DNA from: Pelagilacustribacter sp045567335
GTDB lineage: Bacteria; Pseudomonadota; Alphaproteobacteria; Pelagibacterales; Pelagibacteraceae
Reading direction: 5' to 3'
DNA length: 59,671 nt
Assembly (NCBI GenBank): GCA_045567335.1
Contig: JBJLCZ010000007.1
Coordinates: forward strand, 1-59,671
The notes beneath the pieces are model-generated. The model did not search any database, was not told the origin of the DNA, and saw only the letters and a list, made by a program, of their open reading frames with translations. Position numbers and translations under genes: made by a program. The stretch's first letter is position 1. Every line of letters begins with the position of its first letter. This document shows, in pieces, positions 35,596 to 44,495 of this stretch.

Positions 35596-36247
35596 TTACA
35601 TCCTTTAAAAATTTTGCAAGATTATCAGTTTTATAATTTATAAAATCAGAGTCAGAAAATTTAGCTGCCCAAGGTTCGTTATTTTTAATCCAAACTGTTT
35701 TCATTCCTAATTCATGTGCTGGTTTTAAATTTCTTGCGATATCTTCAATAAATATACTATATTGTGGCTCAATTTTGTATTTTTCTATAATCTTTTTATA
35801 AGGTTCAATTGACGGCTTGGGTATAAAATCAGACTCAACAATATCGAACACCCCATCAAAAAGCTTTTCAATTCCAATTCTTTTAGTGACATTTTCTACA
35901 TGGGCCTTAGATCCGTTGGTAAATATAAATTTTTTACCTTTTAAATTTGAAATTTCATGCTCCAAAGGCTTGTCTGCTTTTAAAAAATCTAGATTAACAT
36001 CATGAACAAATTCTAAAAATTCATCTGCGTCAATTTCGTGATTTTTAATCATACCATTAAGAGTTGTGTTATATTCATGAAAATAATTTTTTTGTATTTT
36101 TTTAGCTTCTTCGATACTTACATTTAATTTCTCAGATATAAATTTTGACATTTTCTTATCTACCTGATCAAATACTTTAGTATCTCCAGAATATAAAGTA
36201 TTATCTAAATCAAATATCCAATATTTTATCTTTTTTAAATCTTTCAT
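35582..36247 (-). CDS. HAD-family pyrimidine 5'-nucleotidase-like protein
   Basis: The 221-residue HAD hydrolase has motif I WIFDLDNTLYSG (Asp13/Asp15), motif II FIFTNGSKAHVENV, the Lys of motif III near KPSIEPYKK and motif IV IFIEDIARNLKPAHELG. It resembles the pyrimidine 5'-nucleotidase group (TIGR01993) commonly placed between argB and dapD in Alphaproteobacteria. The true substrate is not shown by the sequence. It overlaps argB by 4 nt and dapD by 14 nt. Confidence 0.85.
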   Translation of the reverse strand: MKDLKKIKYWIFDLDNTLYSGDTKVFDQVDKKMSKFISEKLNVSIEEAKKIQKNYFHEYNTTLNGMIKNHEIDADEFLEFVHDVNLDFLKADKPLEHEISNLKGKKFIFTNGSKAHVENVTKRIGIEKLFDGVFDIVESDFIPKPSIEPYKKIIEKYKIEPQYSIFIEDIARNLKPAHELGMKTVWIKNNEPWAAKFSDSDFINYKTDNLAKFLKDVNELN

Positions 36248-37113
36248 TTTCTAATTAGTGTACCAGCTCCTTCGTCGGAAAATATTTCGTTGAGTAAAGA
36301 GTGAGGTTTTCTACCATCTAGTATAACGACACCTCTAACTCCATTTTCTACCGCGTCTATACAATTCTTAATTTTAGGTATCATGCCGCCTTGAACAATC
36401 TTTAATTTTATTAAATTCTCAATATCAAAAGGTTTTATTTCAGATATTAATTTTTTTTTATCATCATAAACTCCCTCAACATTTGTCATTAATAAGAGTC
36501 TTCTAGATTTAAGTTTTTTTGCAATTGCACTTGCTGCAGTATCTCCATTAATGTTATAGGCATGATTATTTGTATCTTGGCCTAAAGGCGCCACAACAGG
36601 AATTTGATTCTTGCTTATTATATTTTTTAAAATTTCTATATCTATTTCATTTGGCACACCGACAAAACCAAGTTCTTTTCTATCTGGAACAACACTTATA
36701 ATGTTGTTGATTCTTGAATTAATTGAAACTGCTTTGGACCCTTTTTTTTGTAAAGAGTTTACAATATCATTATTAAAGTCAATTAATACCTTTTCAACTA
36801 TTTTTATTACTTTTTTATCGGTAACTCTTAAACCATTTAAAAACTTTGTCTGTATTTTCTCTTTTTCTAATTCTCTTTCTATTCTTGGACCACCACCATG
36901 TACAACAACCACTGAAAGACCCAACATATTCAATATAAAAATATCTTCAATAAAATTATCAAATACTTTTCTGTCAATTAATACATTACCACCATATTTA
37001 ATAACAATTAATTCTTTTTTATATTTTGAAACATATTTAGAAACGTATTTTATATCTGGAGCATTTGATGGCCAAACTTTTTTTATTTCTTCTAGAGATT
37101 TAACTTCAGACAT
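36244..37113 (-). CDS. argB: Acetylglutamate kinase
   Basis: ArgB phosphorylates N-acetylglutamate in arginine synthesis. The 289-residue amino-acid-kinase fold shows VIKYGGNVLID, VVVHGGGPRIERELE, NINGDTAASAIAKKL and GGMIPKIKNCIDAVENGVRG (cut: GGMIPKIKNCIDAVENG). It starts immediately after the yidC stop (0 nt). argJ lies apart at 50.6 kb, so the arg genes are dispersed. Confidence 0.97.
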   Translation of the reverse strand: MSEVKSLEEIKKVWPSNAPDIKYVSKYVSKYKKELIVIKYGGNVLIDRKVFDNFIEDIFILNMLGLSVVVVHGGGPRIERELEKEKIQTKFLNGLRVTDKKVIKIVEKVLIDFNNDIVNSLQKKGSKAVSINSRINNIISVVPDRKELGFVGVPNEIDIEILKNIISKNQIPVVAPLGQDTNNHAYNINGDTAASAIAKKLKSRRLLLMTNVEGVYDDKKKLISEIKPFDIENLIKLKIVQGGMIPKIKNCIDAVENGVRGVVILDGRKPHSLLNEIFSDEGAGTLIRK

Positions 37114-38805
37114 TTAATTAGTTTTAATTTTTGTCTTTTTCATTATTACCCATTGTTGAGCAATTGTTAAAATATTATTTACTGTCCAATAAACAACTAA
37201 GCCAGAAGGAAAAGTAGCTAAAATTATTGTTAAAAAAATCGGAAAAAAAGCAAATATTTTAGCCTGGATAGGATCGGCAGGAGCAGGATTTAATTTTTGC
37301 TGTACCCACATTGAAAGCCCCATAAGTATTGGCCATATTCCTATTATTAAAAAGCCAGGAGGGTCCCATGGAATTAATCCAAATGCATTAAACAAAGAGG
37401 TAGGATCTTGAGCAGATAAATCTTTAATCCAACCAAAAAAAGGCTGATGCCTCATCTCTAATGAAATAAATAACATTTTATAAATTGCAAAGAAAAAAGG
37501 GATTTGTATTAATACTGGCAAACAACCTGACGCTGGATTAACCTTTTCTTTTTTGTACAAAGCCATCATCTCTTGCTGAAGCTTCATCTTGTCTCCTTTA
37601 TGAACTTCTTTTAGTCTTACCATTTCTGGTTGCAATGCTTTCATTTTTGCCATTGACCTGAAAGAATAATTTGCAAGAGGAAAAAATAATAGCCTAATAC
37701 CTATTGTAATTAAAACTATAGCAATACCAAAGTTACCAGAAAATTTAAATAAATAATCAATTACAAAAAAAAGTGGTTTTGTAAAAAAATAAAACCAACC
37801 CCAGTCTATAGATAAATCTAATTTTTCTATTTTTTCATTAGCTGCATAAGCGTCAATTGTTTCAACTTCTTTTGCTGCTACAAATAATCTTAAATTATTT
37901 GAATTGTTAGAGCTTGGATTAATTTTAGTAGGTTTATTTAAAATATAATTTGCTTTAAATCCGTTTTTATATAAAAAAGTTGACTTAAAATTCTCTCCTT
38001 GTTCTGGAACTAAAGCTGTCATCCAATATTTGTCTGTAATGCCCAACCAACCATTATTTGCTTCTCTTACTATCTTTTTTTCTTCTATATCGTCATAGTC
38101 ATCTTCTTTTAACTCATCATCAAAAACTCCAATAAATCCTTCGTGAGAAATATAAAAATTTTGTATGTCGTCAGGAATTTTGTTTCTTGTTATTTGCGCG
38201 TATGGATAAAGATCAACTGTATCATTTGAATTATTTTCTACTACTTGAGAAATTTTAAATAGATATTTTTCATCTAATTCAATTATTTTTTTAAAAGAAA
38301 TACCTTCTCCATTATTCCAAACTAGAGTTATTGGTTGATTAGTAGCAAGCTTCTTATTTCCTTTAACTGTCCAACTGGAATTTAAAGATGGTACTTTTAT
38401 TTTATTTCCTATACTTGTCCATCCTGTTTCTACATAGAATCCATTTTCAGCTTCTTTAGGATTAAAAAAAATTATATTTTTATCTTCAAGTAAGTTTTGT
38501 TTATGGTTTTTAAAAGAAATGTCATCTATTACTCCACCTTTTAAGGAAATAGATCCTATAATATTATTATTCTCAATTTTAATTCTATCTACTTTATTAA
38601 TAGAATCTTCTCTTGAGATTTTTTTTGTTTCTAGAATTTCATTAATGCTCGGCTCAATTTCATTTTTTAGATTATTAGAATCATTTTGTAATTGTTCTTG
38701 TGGCAAATTTTGTTTTACTGGTTTAGGTGTTTCAAAAAAAGCACCCCAAAATAATAATACAGCCATAGACAAAGTTATTGCTATAAAAACATTTTTATTT
38801 TCCAT
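37114..38805 (-). CDS. yidC: Membrane protein insertase YidC
   Basis: YidC inserts and folds inner-membrane proteins, alone or with Sec. The 563-residue protein has an N-terminal membrane anchor (about 6-24), a large periplasmic domain of the Gram-negative type (about 60-340) and a C-terminal Oxa1-like core with five membrane segments. The RSMAKMKALQPEM segment precedes the conserved hydrophilic-groove region. It overlaps yidD by 11 nt, as usual downstream of rpmH-rnpA. Confidence 0.97.
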   Translation of the reverse strand: MENKNVFIAITLSMAVLLFWGAFFETPKPVKQNLPQEQLQNDSNNLKNEIEPSINEILETKKISREDSINKVDRIKIENNNIIGSISLKGGVIDDISFKNHKQNLLEDKNIIFFNPKEAENGFYVETGWTSIGNKIKVPSLNSSWTVKGNKKLATNQPITLVWNNGEGISFKKIIELDEKYLFKISQVVENNSNDTVDLYPYAQITRNKIPDDIQNFYISHEGFIGVFDDELKEDDYDDIEEKKIVREANNGWLGITDKYWMTALVPEQGENFKSTFLYKNGFKANYILNKPTKINPSSNNSNNLRLFVAAKEVETIDAYAANEKIEKLDLSIDWGWFYFFTKPLFFVIDYLFKFSGNFGIAIVLITIGIRLLFFPLANYSFRSMAKMKALQPEMVRLKEVHKGDKMKLQQEMMALYKKEKVNPASGCLPVLIQIPFFFAIYKMLFISLEMRHQPFFGWIKDLSAQDPTSLFNAFGLIPWDPPGFLIIGIWPILMGLSMWVQQKLNPAPADPIQAKIFAFFPIFLTIILATFPSGLVVYWTVNNILTIAQQWVIMKKTKIKTN

Positions 38806-39070
38806 TTAAGTTTTTACCTTTCAAACAAATTTTTTTATTTGGAACAATATCCAACCCTGAGCCACCTCCTAGTAATTTAACAGGGTGGCATCTTCCTATT
38901 CTTTTAAATCCAAGCAATGAACCTTTTAATATTCCATGAATTTTTAATGCTTCTATAAAATAATCAGAACAAGTTGGCAAATATCTACATTTATTGCCTA
39001 AGATCGGAGAAAAAAAATATTTATAGAATCTAATAAGATAAATTATGAAATAAGTAATTAAGTTAGACAT
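38795..39070 (-). CDS. yidD: Membrane protein insertion efficiency factor YidD
   Basis: The 91-residue protein has the YidD core CRYLPTCSDYFIEALK and GRCHPVKLLGGGSG. It assists YidC-dependent insertion. It is located between rnpA and yidC with 3 nt and an 11-nt overlap respectively, the standard order. The N-terminal hydrophobic stretch probably peripherally binds the membrane. Confidence 0.95.
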   Translation of the reverse strand: MSNLITYFIIYLIRFYKYFFSPILGNKCRYLPTCSDYFIEALKIHGILKGSLLGFKRIGRCHPVKLLGGGSGLDIVPNKKICLKGKNLNGK

Positions 39071-39073
39071 TTA

Positions 39074-39421
39074 TTATTTAATTTTATTAAAACATTTAAT
39101 CATTAATGGTGTTAGGATATCTTGTTTTTCTTCATAAGCTTTTGGTTTTCCAAAAACTATATAAGTATAATCTTTATTAATTGCACCTCTTTTTTTTAAC
39201 AGTTTTATCACAATTGCTTTTAGTTTACGTCTTATTTTGTTTCTTTTTACTGCATTACCAATTTTTTTTTTCATAACAAAGCTAATTATTAAATTTTTTT
39301 TATATTTGGGAGAAATAAAGTTTTTTACGGCAAAAATTGAAAAATAATTAGTATGAACTTTTTTATCTTTTAGAGCTAATTTGAAGTGATTGCTTTTCTT
39401 TAAACTTTCAAGCTTCACCAT
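39074..39421 (-). CDS. rnpA: Ribonuclease P protein component
   Basis: RnpA is the protein subunit of RNase P, which removes tRNA 5' leaders. The 115-residue basic protein has the RNP-type signature KKIGNAVKRNKIRRKLK. The ATG at 39421 is chosen; a TTG directly upstream (39424) is an alternative. It follows rpmH by 10 nt, the classic rpmH-rnpA pair. The RNase P RNA gene is not in the window. Confidence 0.95.
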   Translation of the reverse strand: MVKLESLKKSNHFKLALKDKKVHTNYFSIFAVKNFISPKYKKNLIISFVMKKKIGNAVKRNKIRRKLKAIVIKLLKKRGAINKDYTYIVFGKPKAYEEKQDILTPLMIKCFNKIK

Positions 39422-39431
39422 CAATCAATAA

Positions 39432-39566
39432 TTATGTTGAAATTGTTTTACGGCCCTTGGCTCTTCTTCTTGCTATTAGTTGTCTACCAGCTTTGGTAGC
39501 CATTCTAGACCTAAACCCGTGCCTTCTTTTTCTTACTAGATTACTTGGTTGATAAGTTCTTTTCAT
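39432..39566 (-). CDS. rpmH: 50S ribosomal protein L34
   Basis: The 44-residue L34 is read directly from the minus strand: it starts MKRTYQPSNLVRKRRHGFR and ends RRRAKGRKTIST before a TAA at 39434-39432. This is a full-length L34, one of the shortest ribosomal proteins. It is the first gene of the nine-gene minus-strand run ending in the SET gene. A possible promoter for it lies in the 56-nt spacer shared with the divergent VTT gene. Confidence 0.97.
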   Translation of the reverse strand: MKRTYQPSNLVRKRRHGFRSRMATKAGRQLIARRRAKGRKTIST

Positions 39567-39622
39567 AAATAATTAAAGTTATATAATTAATTAAATAGCT
39601 CATGTACAGTTAATATTTACAA

Positions 39623-40336
39623 ATGAATACAAATTTAAAACTATTATTGGCCTCAGTATACGGAATTTGTTTAATTGCATTATTATTTGTTGTTTTTCAC
39701 TATTTAGATTTGAAAGATTTATCAAATTTTAGCTTTATTAAACAGAAAGGAGAGGATTTAGCGAATTTAAAAAATCAAAATATTTTTCTTTTTGTTTTAA
39801 TTTTTTTTGCAGCTTCAATACTGTGGGTACTTTTTTTAGGCTTTGGTTCTCCCATTGCAATTTTATCTGGGTTCATATTTGGTAAGTGGCTTGGCACTTT
39901 TATCTGCGTAATATCTTTTACTTTCGGAGCAACATTACTATATAGCTTAGCTAATTTTTATTTTAAAGAATTCATAGTGAAATATTTATCAAAGAAAATT
40001 GAAAAATATGAAATTTTTTTTAAAAAAAATGAATTATTTTATTTTTTAATATTTAGACTGACCGGGGGCGGAGGAGTGCCATTTGCAATTCAAAATATTT
40101 TGCCAGTAATTTTTAATATGAAGTTAAAAAATTATTTTATTTCTACTTTTCTTGGTTTATTTCCAGCGATTTTTATAATCAATTCCTTAGGAGAGGGAAT
40201 TAATAAGATTATAGAAAAAAATGAAAACATTAATTATTATAACATAATTTCTGATCCTGAGATATATTTACCTATAGCAGGCTTTATAATCATCATTATT
40301 GTATCTTTTTTTGTTAAACGAAAAGTATTTAAATAG
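39623..40336 (+). CDS. TVP38/TMEM64-family (VTT domain) membrane protein
   Basis: The 237-residue integral membrane protein has about five to six hydrophobic segments. The VTT/SNARE-associated core is visible as GFGSPIAILSGFIFGKWLGT and, later, FRLTGGGGVPFAIQNILP, with the invariant Gly/Pro positions. Family members are implicated in lipid scrambling or transport, but the role here is not known. It is divergent from rpmH across 56 nt and is followed 7 nt later by the DUF255 gene. Confidence 0.85.
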   Translation: MNTNLKLLLASVYGICLIALLFVVFHYLDLKDLSNFSFIKQKGEDLANLKNQNIFLFVLIFFAASILWVLFLGFGSPIAILSGFIFGKWLGTFICVISFTFGATLLYSLANFYFKEFIVKYLSKKIEKYEIFFKKNELFYFLIFRLTGGGGVPFAIQNILPVIFNMKLKNYFISTFLGLFPAIFIINSLGEGINKIIEKNENINYYNIISDPEIYLPIAGFIIIIIVSFFVKRKVFK

Positions 40337-40343
40337 TTTGAAA

Positions 40344-42059
40344 ATGAAAAATAATTTAGCTAATGACTCAAGTCCTTACCTACAACAACATAGAAATAAT
40401 CCTGTTTTTTGGCAAACATGGTCCGAAGAAACTTTACTTCTAGCTAAAGCTAAGTCAAAACCAATTTTGTTAAGCATAGGTTATTCTAGTTGTCATTGGT
40501 GTCATGTAATGGCTCATGAAAGTTTTGAAGATATCGAAACAGCCAAAATTATGAACAATAATTTTATTAATATTAAAGTTGATAGGGAGGAAAGACCAGA
40601 TTTAGATTTTGTTTTCCAAAGCTCCTATCAGCTATTTAATCAATCAGGAGGTGGTTGGCCTTTGACGATGTTTCTAGATGAAAATGGAGTGCCTTTCATG
40701 GGAGGTACATATTTTCCAAAATTTGAAAAGGGAGGATTGCCTTCTTTCAAAAATATTTTGATAAAAGTTTCTGAAGCTTATAAAGAGAATAAAGAAAAAA
40801 TTATTAATCAAAAAAGTCTAATTGTAAAAAGTTTAGAATTAAAAAAAAATTCTGTTTTAAAACAAGATCTTGAACCAATTTTAGAAAATATTTTAAAAAA
40901 TCTTGACCCAGTAAACGGAGGTTATAATGGTTCACCTAAATTCCCTATATATTACGTATATGAGACATTATTATATTTTTATAATAAGACTAAAAACAAA
41001 AAATATTTAAAGCCTATCGAAATAATTATAAAACAATTATGCTCAAAAGGCATTTATGATCATGTTGAAGGTGGTATCGCAAGATATACAACTGATGAAA
41101 AATGGTTAATACCTCATTTTGAAAAAATGTTATACGATAATTGTCAATTTATTCTTTTATTGTCTAAGTATTCAATAATAAAAAAAGATATTTATTTTTT
41201 AAATAAAGTAGAAAAAACAATAAATTTTTTAAATAAAAATTTTATAGATAATTCTACGAACCTTTTAGGTACCGCGTATGATGCAGACAGTGAAGGAAAA
41301 GAGGGTAAATATTATGTTTTTGCTTATGATGAAATTAAAAATATTAGAGATATTGACAAATATTTTGAAATTAAAATTGAAGGAAATTGGGAGGGAAAAA
41401 TTATACTATCAGAAATTAAGGCTCCACCCGAAACAATAATAGAAGAATTATTAAAGATTCGTCAATCAAGAACAAAGCCTTTTTTTGATAAAAAAAATCA
41501 ACTCGATCTTAATTGTCTTTGGATAAGTTCTTTAATTAGTGCTCACAAGGTTCTTCCTAAAAATAATTATTTGGAACTAGCAGAAAAATTTTATAAAAAT
41601 GTTGAAAAAAAATTTTTTTTACCAAAAATTCATCACAGTTATTCAAAAGAAATAGTATTTTTAGAAGATTATGCTTATCTAATTAATGCTTTAATAGACC
41701 TTGCTGAAACTACAATGAATTTAGAATATAGAATTAATGCAAAAAATATTTGTTTAGAAGTTATTAAGAAATTCTTTAATGAAGATAAAAAAATATTTCA
41801 GAAAAATCAAATAATTTCAAACGATATTTTTTTAAATCCAATCGATATAAGTGATAGTACTATACCTAATGGAAACTCAATTATGTTATTAAATTTTACC
41901 AGACTTGGATTATTAGAAGAGGCTAAAAAATTAAACGATAGTTTACAGGGATATTTAAATATTTATAAAAGTCATATGGCAAGTAGCTTAAAATCTTTAG
42001 ATTTTTTTAGCGAAATTTCAAGAGGTAAAAAATGTAATGAAAATGGTTGCGAAATATGA
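40344..42059 (+). CDS. DUF255 thioredoxin-domain protein (YyaL/SSP411-like)
   Basis: The 571-residue protein begins with a thioredoxin-like domain with the CHWC motif (Cys50, Cys53, in GYSSCHWCHVMAHESF) and continues into a six-hairpin glycosidase-like domain, the layout of YyaL and the human SPATA20 relatives. Other family landmarks are DREERPDLD, GGWPLTMFL and GGTYFP. The function is unknown; a redox-linked or sugar-related role has been suggested for the family. The ATG at 40344 is chosen because earlier starts overlap the VTT gene. Confidence 0.9.
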   Translation: MKNNLANDSSPYLQQHRNNPVFWQTWSEETLLLAKAKSKPILLSIGYSSCHWCHVMAHESFEDIETAKIMNNNFINIKVDREERPDLDFVFQSSYQLFNQSGGGWPLTMFLDENGVPFMGGTYFPKFEKGGLPSFKNILIKVSEAYKENKEKIINQKSLIVKSLELKKNSVLKQDLEPILENILKNLDPVNGGYNGSPKFPIYYVYETLLYFYNKTKNKKYLKPIEIIIKQLCSKGIYDHVEGGIARYTTDEKWLIPHFEKMLYDNCQFILLLSKYSIIKKDIYFLNKVEKTINFLNKNFIDNSTNLLGTAYDADSEGKEGKYYVFAYDEIKNIRDIDKYFEIKIEGNWEGKIILSEIKAPPETIIEELLKIRQSRTKPFFDKKNQLDLNCLWISSLISAHKVLPKNNYLELAEKFYKNVEKKFFLPKIHHSYSKEIVFLEDYAYLINALIDLAETTMNLEYRINAKNICLEVIKKFFNEDKKIFQKNQIISNDIFLNPIDISDSTIPNGNSIMLLNFTRLGLLEEAKKLNDSLQGYLNIYKSHMASSLKSLDFFSEISRGKKCNENGCEI

Positions 42060-42205
42060 ATAAAAAATTTTTAGTTTGGATAATTTGGTTAATACTATTA
42101 ATTTTATGGAATTATGGACTCCCGTATGCGACACCAATTGAGGATGTCTTAGTAGGAGTAGTTTTATCCTTTGCGGTTATTCTGACTAATAAAATAATTA
42201 AATAA
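42056..42205 (+). CDS. 49-residue small membrane protein
   Basis: This short gene starts at an ATG overlapping the DUF255 stop (ATGA). It encodes a basic MNKKFLVW start, a first hydrophobic helix (about 5-18), a short loop NYGLPYATPIED and a second hydrophobic stretch (about 31-44) ending in TNKIIK. Two membrane helices in a hairpin are likely. I do not recognise a family. The overlap with the upstream stop and the intact reading frame support it, but conservation needs a search. Confidence 0.6.
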   Translation: MNKKFLVWIIWLILLILWNYGLPYATPIEDVLVGVVLSFAVILTNKIIK

Positions 42206-42366
42206 TTTATCCACTTTTTGGCAATATTAACGTTATGTTATTTTGTATTTTTTCGCTTAGATTGGCATAAATTAAGTCTTCAATTCTTAAGTGAATTTCA
42301 TACTTTTATAAGAGACTTGCATAAAATTACTACAGGAAGTAAAAGTACTTAAATGCAGGAGCAAAA

Positions 42367-42561
42367 ATGGGAATTCATTACGATTATAAATCTACTCGTG
42401 GCGAAAAAGCCATGAAAAAAGAAGCCAAGAGAAAAGCTAGAATTGAAGAAAGAAGAGCGAAAAAAGGCTCCCATTTAAAAAATCAAGATTCTAAAAGTAA
42501 AATGCATGATATTGACAAACCAATAACTCTTGAAGATTTAACCAATCCAGATAAAGATTAA
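42367..42561 (+). CDS. Charged 64-residue protein of unknown function
   Basis: The protein is highly charged: the central helix region (about 14-34) is Lys/Arg/Glu-rich (KKEAKRKARIEERRAKKG), and the acidic C-terminus ends NPDKD. It is probably soluble and may bind nucleic acid. It has a clear Shine-Dalgarno (AGGAG, 42358-42362) ahead of its ATG. A 161-nt non-coding stretch precedes it, containing promoter-like sequence but no structure I can assign. It is followed 7 nt later by the 36-residue basic gene. Confidence 0.65.
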   Translation: MGIHYDYKSTRGEKAMKKEAKRKARIEERRAKKGSHLKNQDSKSKMHDIDKPITLEDLTNPDKD

Positions 42562-42568
42562 ATAATTA

Positions 42569-42679
42569 ATGAGTTCTTTTGATAGAAAAGAATCTCGGAT
42601 TAAGAAACGTGAAATCGCGCTTAAAAAAAATTTAAAAAAAAGAAAAAAATTTACACAAAAAACTAAAAATAAATCATGA
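42569..42679 (+). CDS. 36-residue very basic protein overlapping dcd
   Basis: This tiny gene encodes MSSFDRKESRIKKREI..., ending in TKNKS. About half of its residues are Lys or Arg, which suggests RNA or ribosome binding. Its stop TGA overlaps the dcd start by ATGA (42676-42679), so it is translationally coupled to dcd. It lies 7 nt after the 64-residue gene. No family is recognised, and its length means it would be missed by usual gene finders. Confidence 0.55.
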   Translation: MSSFDRKESRIKKREIALKKNLKKRKKFTQKTKNKS

Positions 42680-43230
42680 CAGTTCTTTCAGATAAATGGA
42701 TAAAAAGAATGGCTAAGACAAAAAATATGATTAAGCCTTTTATATCTAGACAAAATAGAAAAGGAAAAATATCATTTGGATTATCTTCCTATGGTTACGA
42801 TGCAAGAGTTTCAAATGAGTTTAAAATATTTACTAATGTTAATTCAGGTATAGTTGATCCTAAAGTTTTTAAAAAAGAGAGCTTTGTTACAAAAATTGGA
42901 AAAGAATGTATCATACCTCCTAACTCATTTGCTCTTGCCAGTACTATGGAATACTTTAAAATACCTGAAAACGTTCTGGTAATTTGTTTAGGAAAATCCA
43001 CTTATGCAAGATGTGGAATAATTGTTAATGTTACACCTTTAGAACCAGGATGGGAGGGCCATGTTACATTAGAATTTTCTAATACAACCCCATTACCGGC
43101 AAAAATTTATGCGAATGAAGGAGTGGCTCAATTTGTATTCATTAAAGGAAATGAAAAACCTGAAGTTTCCTATGCAAAAAGAAAAGGTAAGTACATGAGA
43201 CAGAAAGGGGTAGTTCTTCCAAAAGTATAA
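42676..43230 (+). CDS. dcd: dCTP deaminase
   Basis: Dcd converts dCTP to dUTP for thymidylate synthesis. The 184-residue trimeric enzyme has the conserved ISFGLSSYGYDARVS near the N-terminus, GKSTYARCGIIVNVTPLEPG and VTLEFSNTTPLPAKIYANEG (cut: LEFSNTTPLPAKIYANEG), with the catalytic Glu in that last block. It is coupled to the preceding 36-residue gene and followed 11 nt later by murA. Confidence 0.95.
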   Translation: MTVLSDKWIKRMAKTKNMIKPFISRQNRKGKISFGLSSYGYDARVSNEFKIFTNVNSGIVDPKVFKKESFVTKIGKECIIPPNSFALASTMEYFKIPENVLVICLGKSTYARCGIIVNVTPLEPGWEGHVTLEFSNTTPLPAKIYANEGVAQFVFIKGNEKPEVSYAKRKGKYMRQKGVVLPKV

Positions 43231-43241
43231 AATTATTTTTT

Positions 43242-44495
43242 ATGCAAAAATTAATAATTAGTGGCAAAAAATATTTATCAGGAGCAATTTCTATTTCAGG
43301 ATCTAAAAATGCAACATTGCCAATATTGGCAGCTACAATACTCTGCAATAAAGCGAAAATAGAAAATGTACCGTTAGTAAAAGACGTATTTACAATGATT
43401 GAATTACTAAGTTCTATTGGACTTAAAATCAATATAAAAAAAAAAAATAAAATTATTAAAGTTATAAATTCAAAAAAAAATTTAAATACAATCGCACCAT
43501 ACAAACTTGTTAAAACCATGAGAGCTGGGGTTCTAGTGCTGGGACCTCTTTTGGCAAAATATAAAAAAGCAAAAGTTTCTTTGCCTGGAGGTTGTGCGAT
43601 AGGAACTAGGCCAGTTAATCTTCATTTGTTCGCCTTAAAAAAATTAGGTGCAAAAATTAAAATTAAAAATGGTTATATACATGCGACCGCGAGAAAAGGT
43701 TTAAAAGGCAACAAAATAAAATTTCCAGAAATTTCAGTAGGAGCCACAGAAAATGCAATTATAGCAGCAAGTCAAGCAAAAGGAAAAACTATACTTATAA
43801 ATTGTGCGATAGAACCTGAAATAAAAGATTTAATTATTTTTTTAAGAAAATTAGGCGCTAAAATTTTGATTAAAAAAAGGACTATTACAGTTCTTGGTAA
43901 ATTTGAACCAAAGATTGTTAAACACAAAATAATGTTTGATAGAATTGAAGCAGGGACATATCTTATAGCATCTGCTTTAGTAGGAAAAAAAATATCAATT
44001 TTAAAAATTGACCCAAAAATAATAAATACTGAGCTTAAAATTTTAAAAAAAATGGGTATAAAAATAAAAATATTAAAAGATAAAATTACAGTTAGCGATT
44101 CTAAATTGATTAAACCAATTAACTTAACTACTGCACCCTTTCCTGGTTTTCCTACAGATTTACAAGCGCAATTAATGGTTCTTACAACAAAAGCAAAAGG
44201 AATTTCAAAAATAAAAGAAAATATTTTTGAGAATAGATTTATGCATGTTCCCGAGCTAAAAAGAATGGGAGCAAAAATAAGTATTAAAAATAATATAGCT
44301 ACTATTAATGGACCAACAAATTTATCTGGAGCAGAGGTTATGGCTACAGATCTTAGAGCCTCTGTCTGTTTAGTTTTAGCAGGACTAGTAGCAGATAACA
44401 GAACAATAATTAATAGAATATACCATTTAGATAGAGGTTACGAAAAGTTAGAAAAAAAACTGAATAGTTGTAAAGCAAAAATAAAAAGAATTTGA
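43242..44495 (+). CDS. murA: UDP-N-acetylglucosamine 1-carboxyvinyltransferase
   Basis: MurA transfers enolpyruvate to UDP-GlcNAc, the first committed step of peptidoglycan synthesis. The 417-residue protein has GSKNATLPILAATIL (residues 20-34), the active-site Cys118 in PGGCAIGTRPVNLH (so it should be fosfomycin-sensitive in principle), and the C-terminal DLRASVCLVLAGL. It begins an alphaproteobacterial-type block with DUF2948 and hisD. Confidence 0.97.
   Translation: MQKLIISGKKYLSGAISISGSKNATLPILAATILCNKAKIENVPLVKDVFTMIELLSSIGLKINIKKKNKIIKVINSKKNLNTIAPYKLVKTMRAGVLVLGPLLAKYKKAKVSLPGGCAIGTRPVNLHLFALKKLGAKIKIKNGYIHATARKGLKGNKIKFPEISVGATENAIIAASQAKGKTILINCAIEPEIKDLIIFLRKLGAKILIKKRTITVLGKFEPKIVKHKIMFDRIEAGTYLIASALVGKKISILKIDPKIINTELKILKKMGIKIKILKDKITVSDSKLIKPINLTTAPFPGFPTDLQAQLMVLTTKAKGISKIKENIFENRFMHVPELKRMGAKISIKNNIATINGPTNLSGAEVMATDLRASVCLVLAGLVADNRTIINRIYHLDRGYEKLEKKLNSCKAKIKRI

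Noticed and set aside
42207..42215. DnaA box-like TTATCCACT (origin)
   Set aside because: A single near-match in AT-rich DNA without clustered boxes or dnaA/dnaN nearby is not evidence for an origin.
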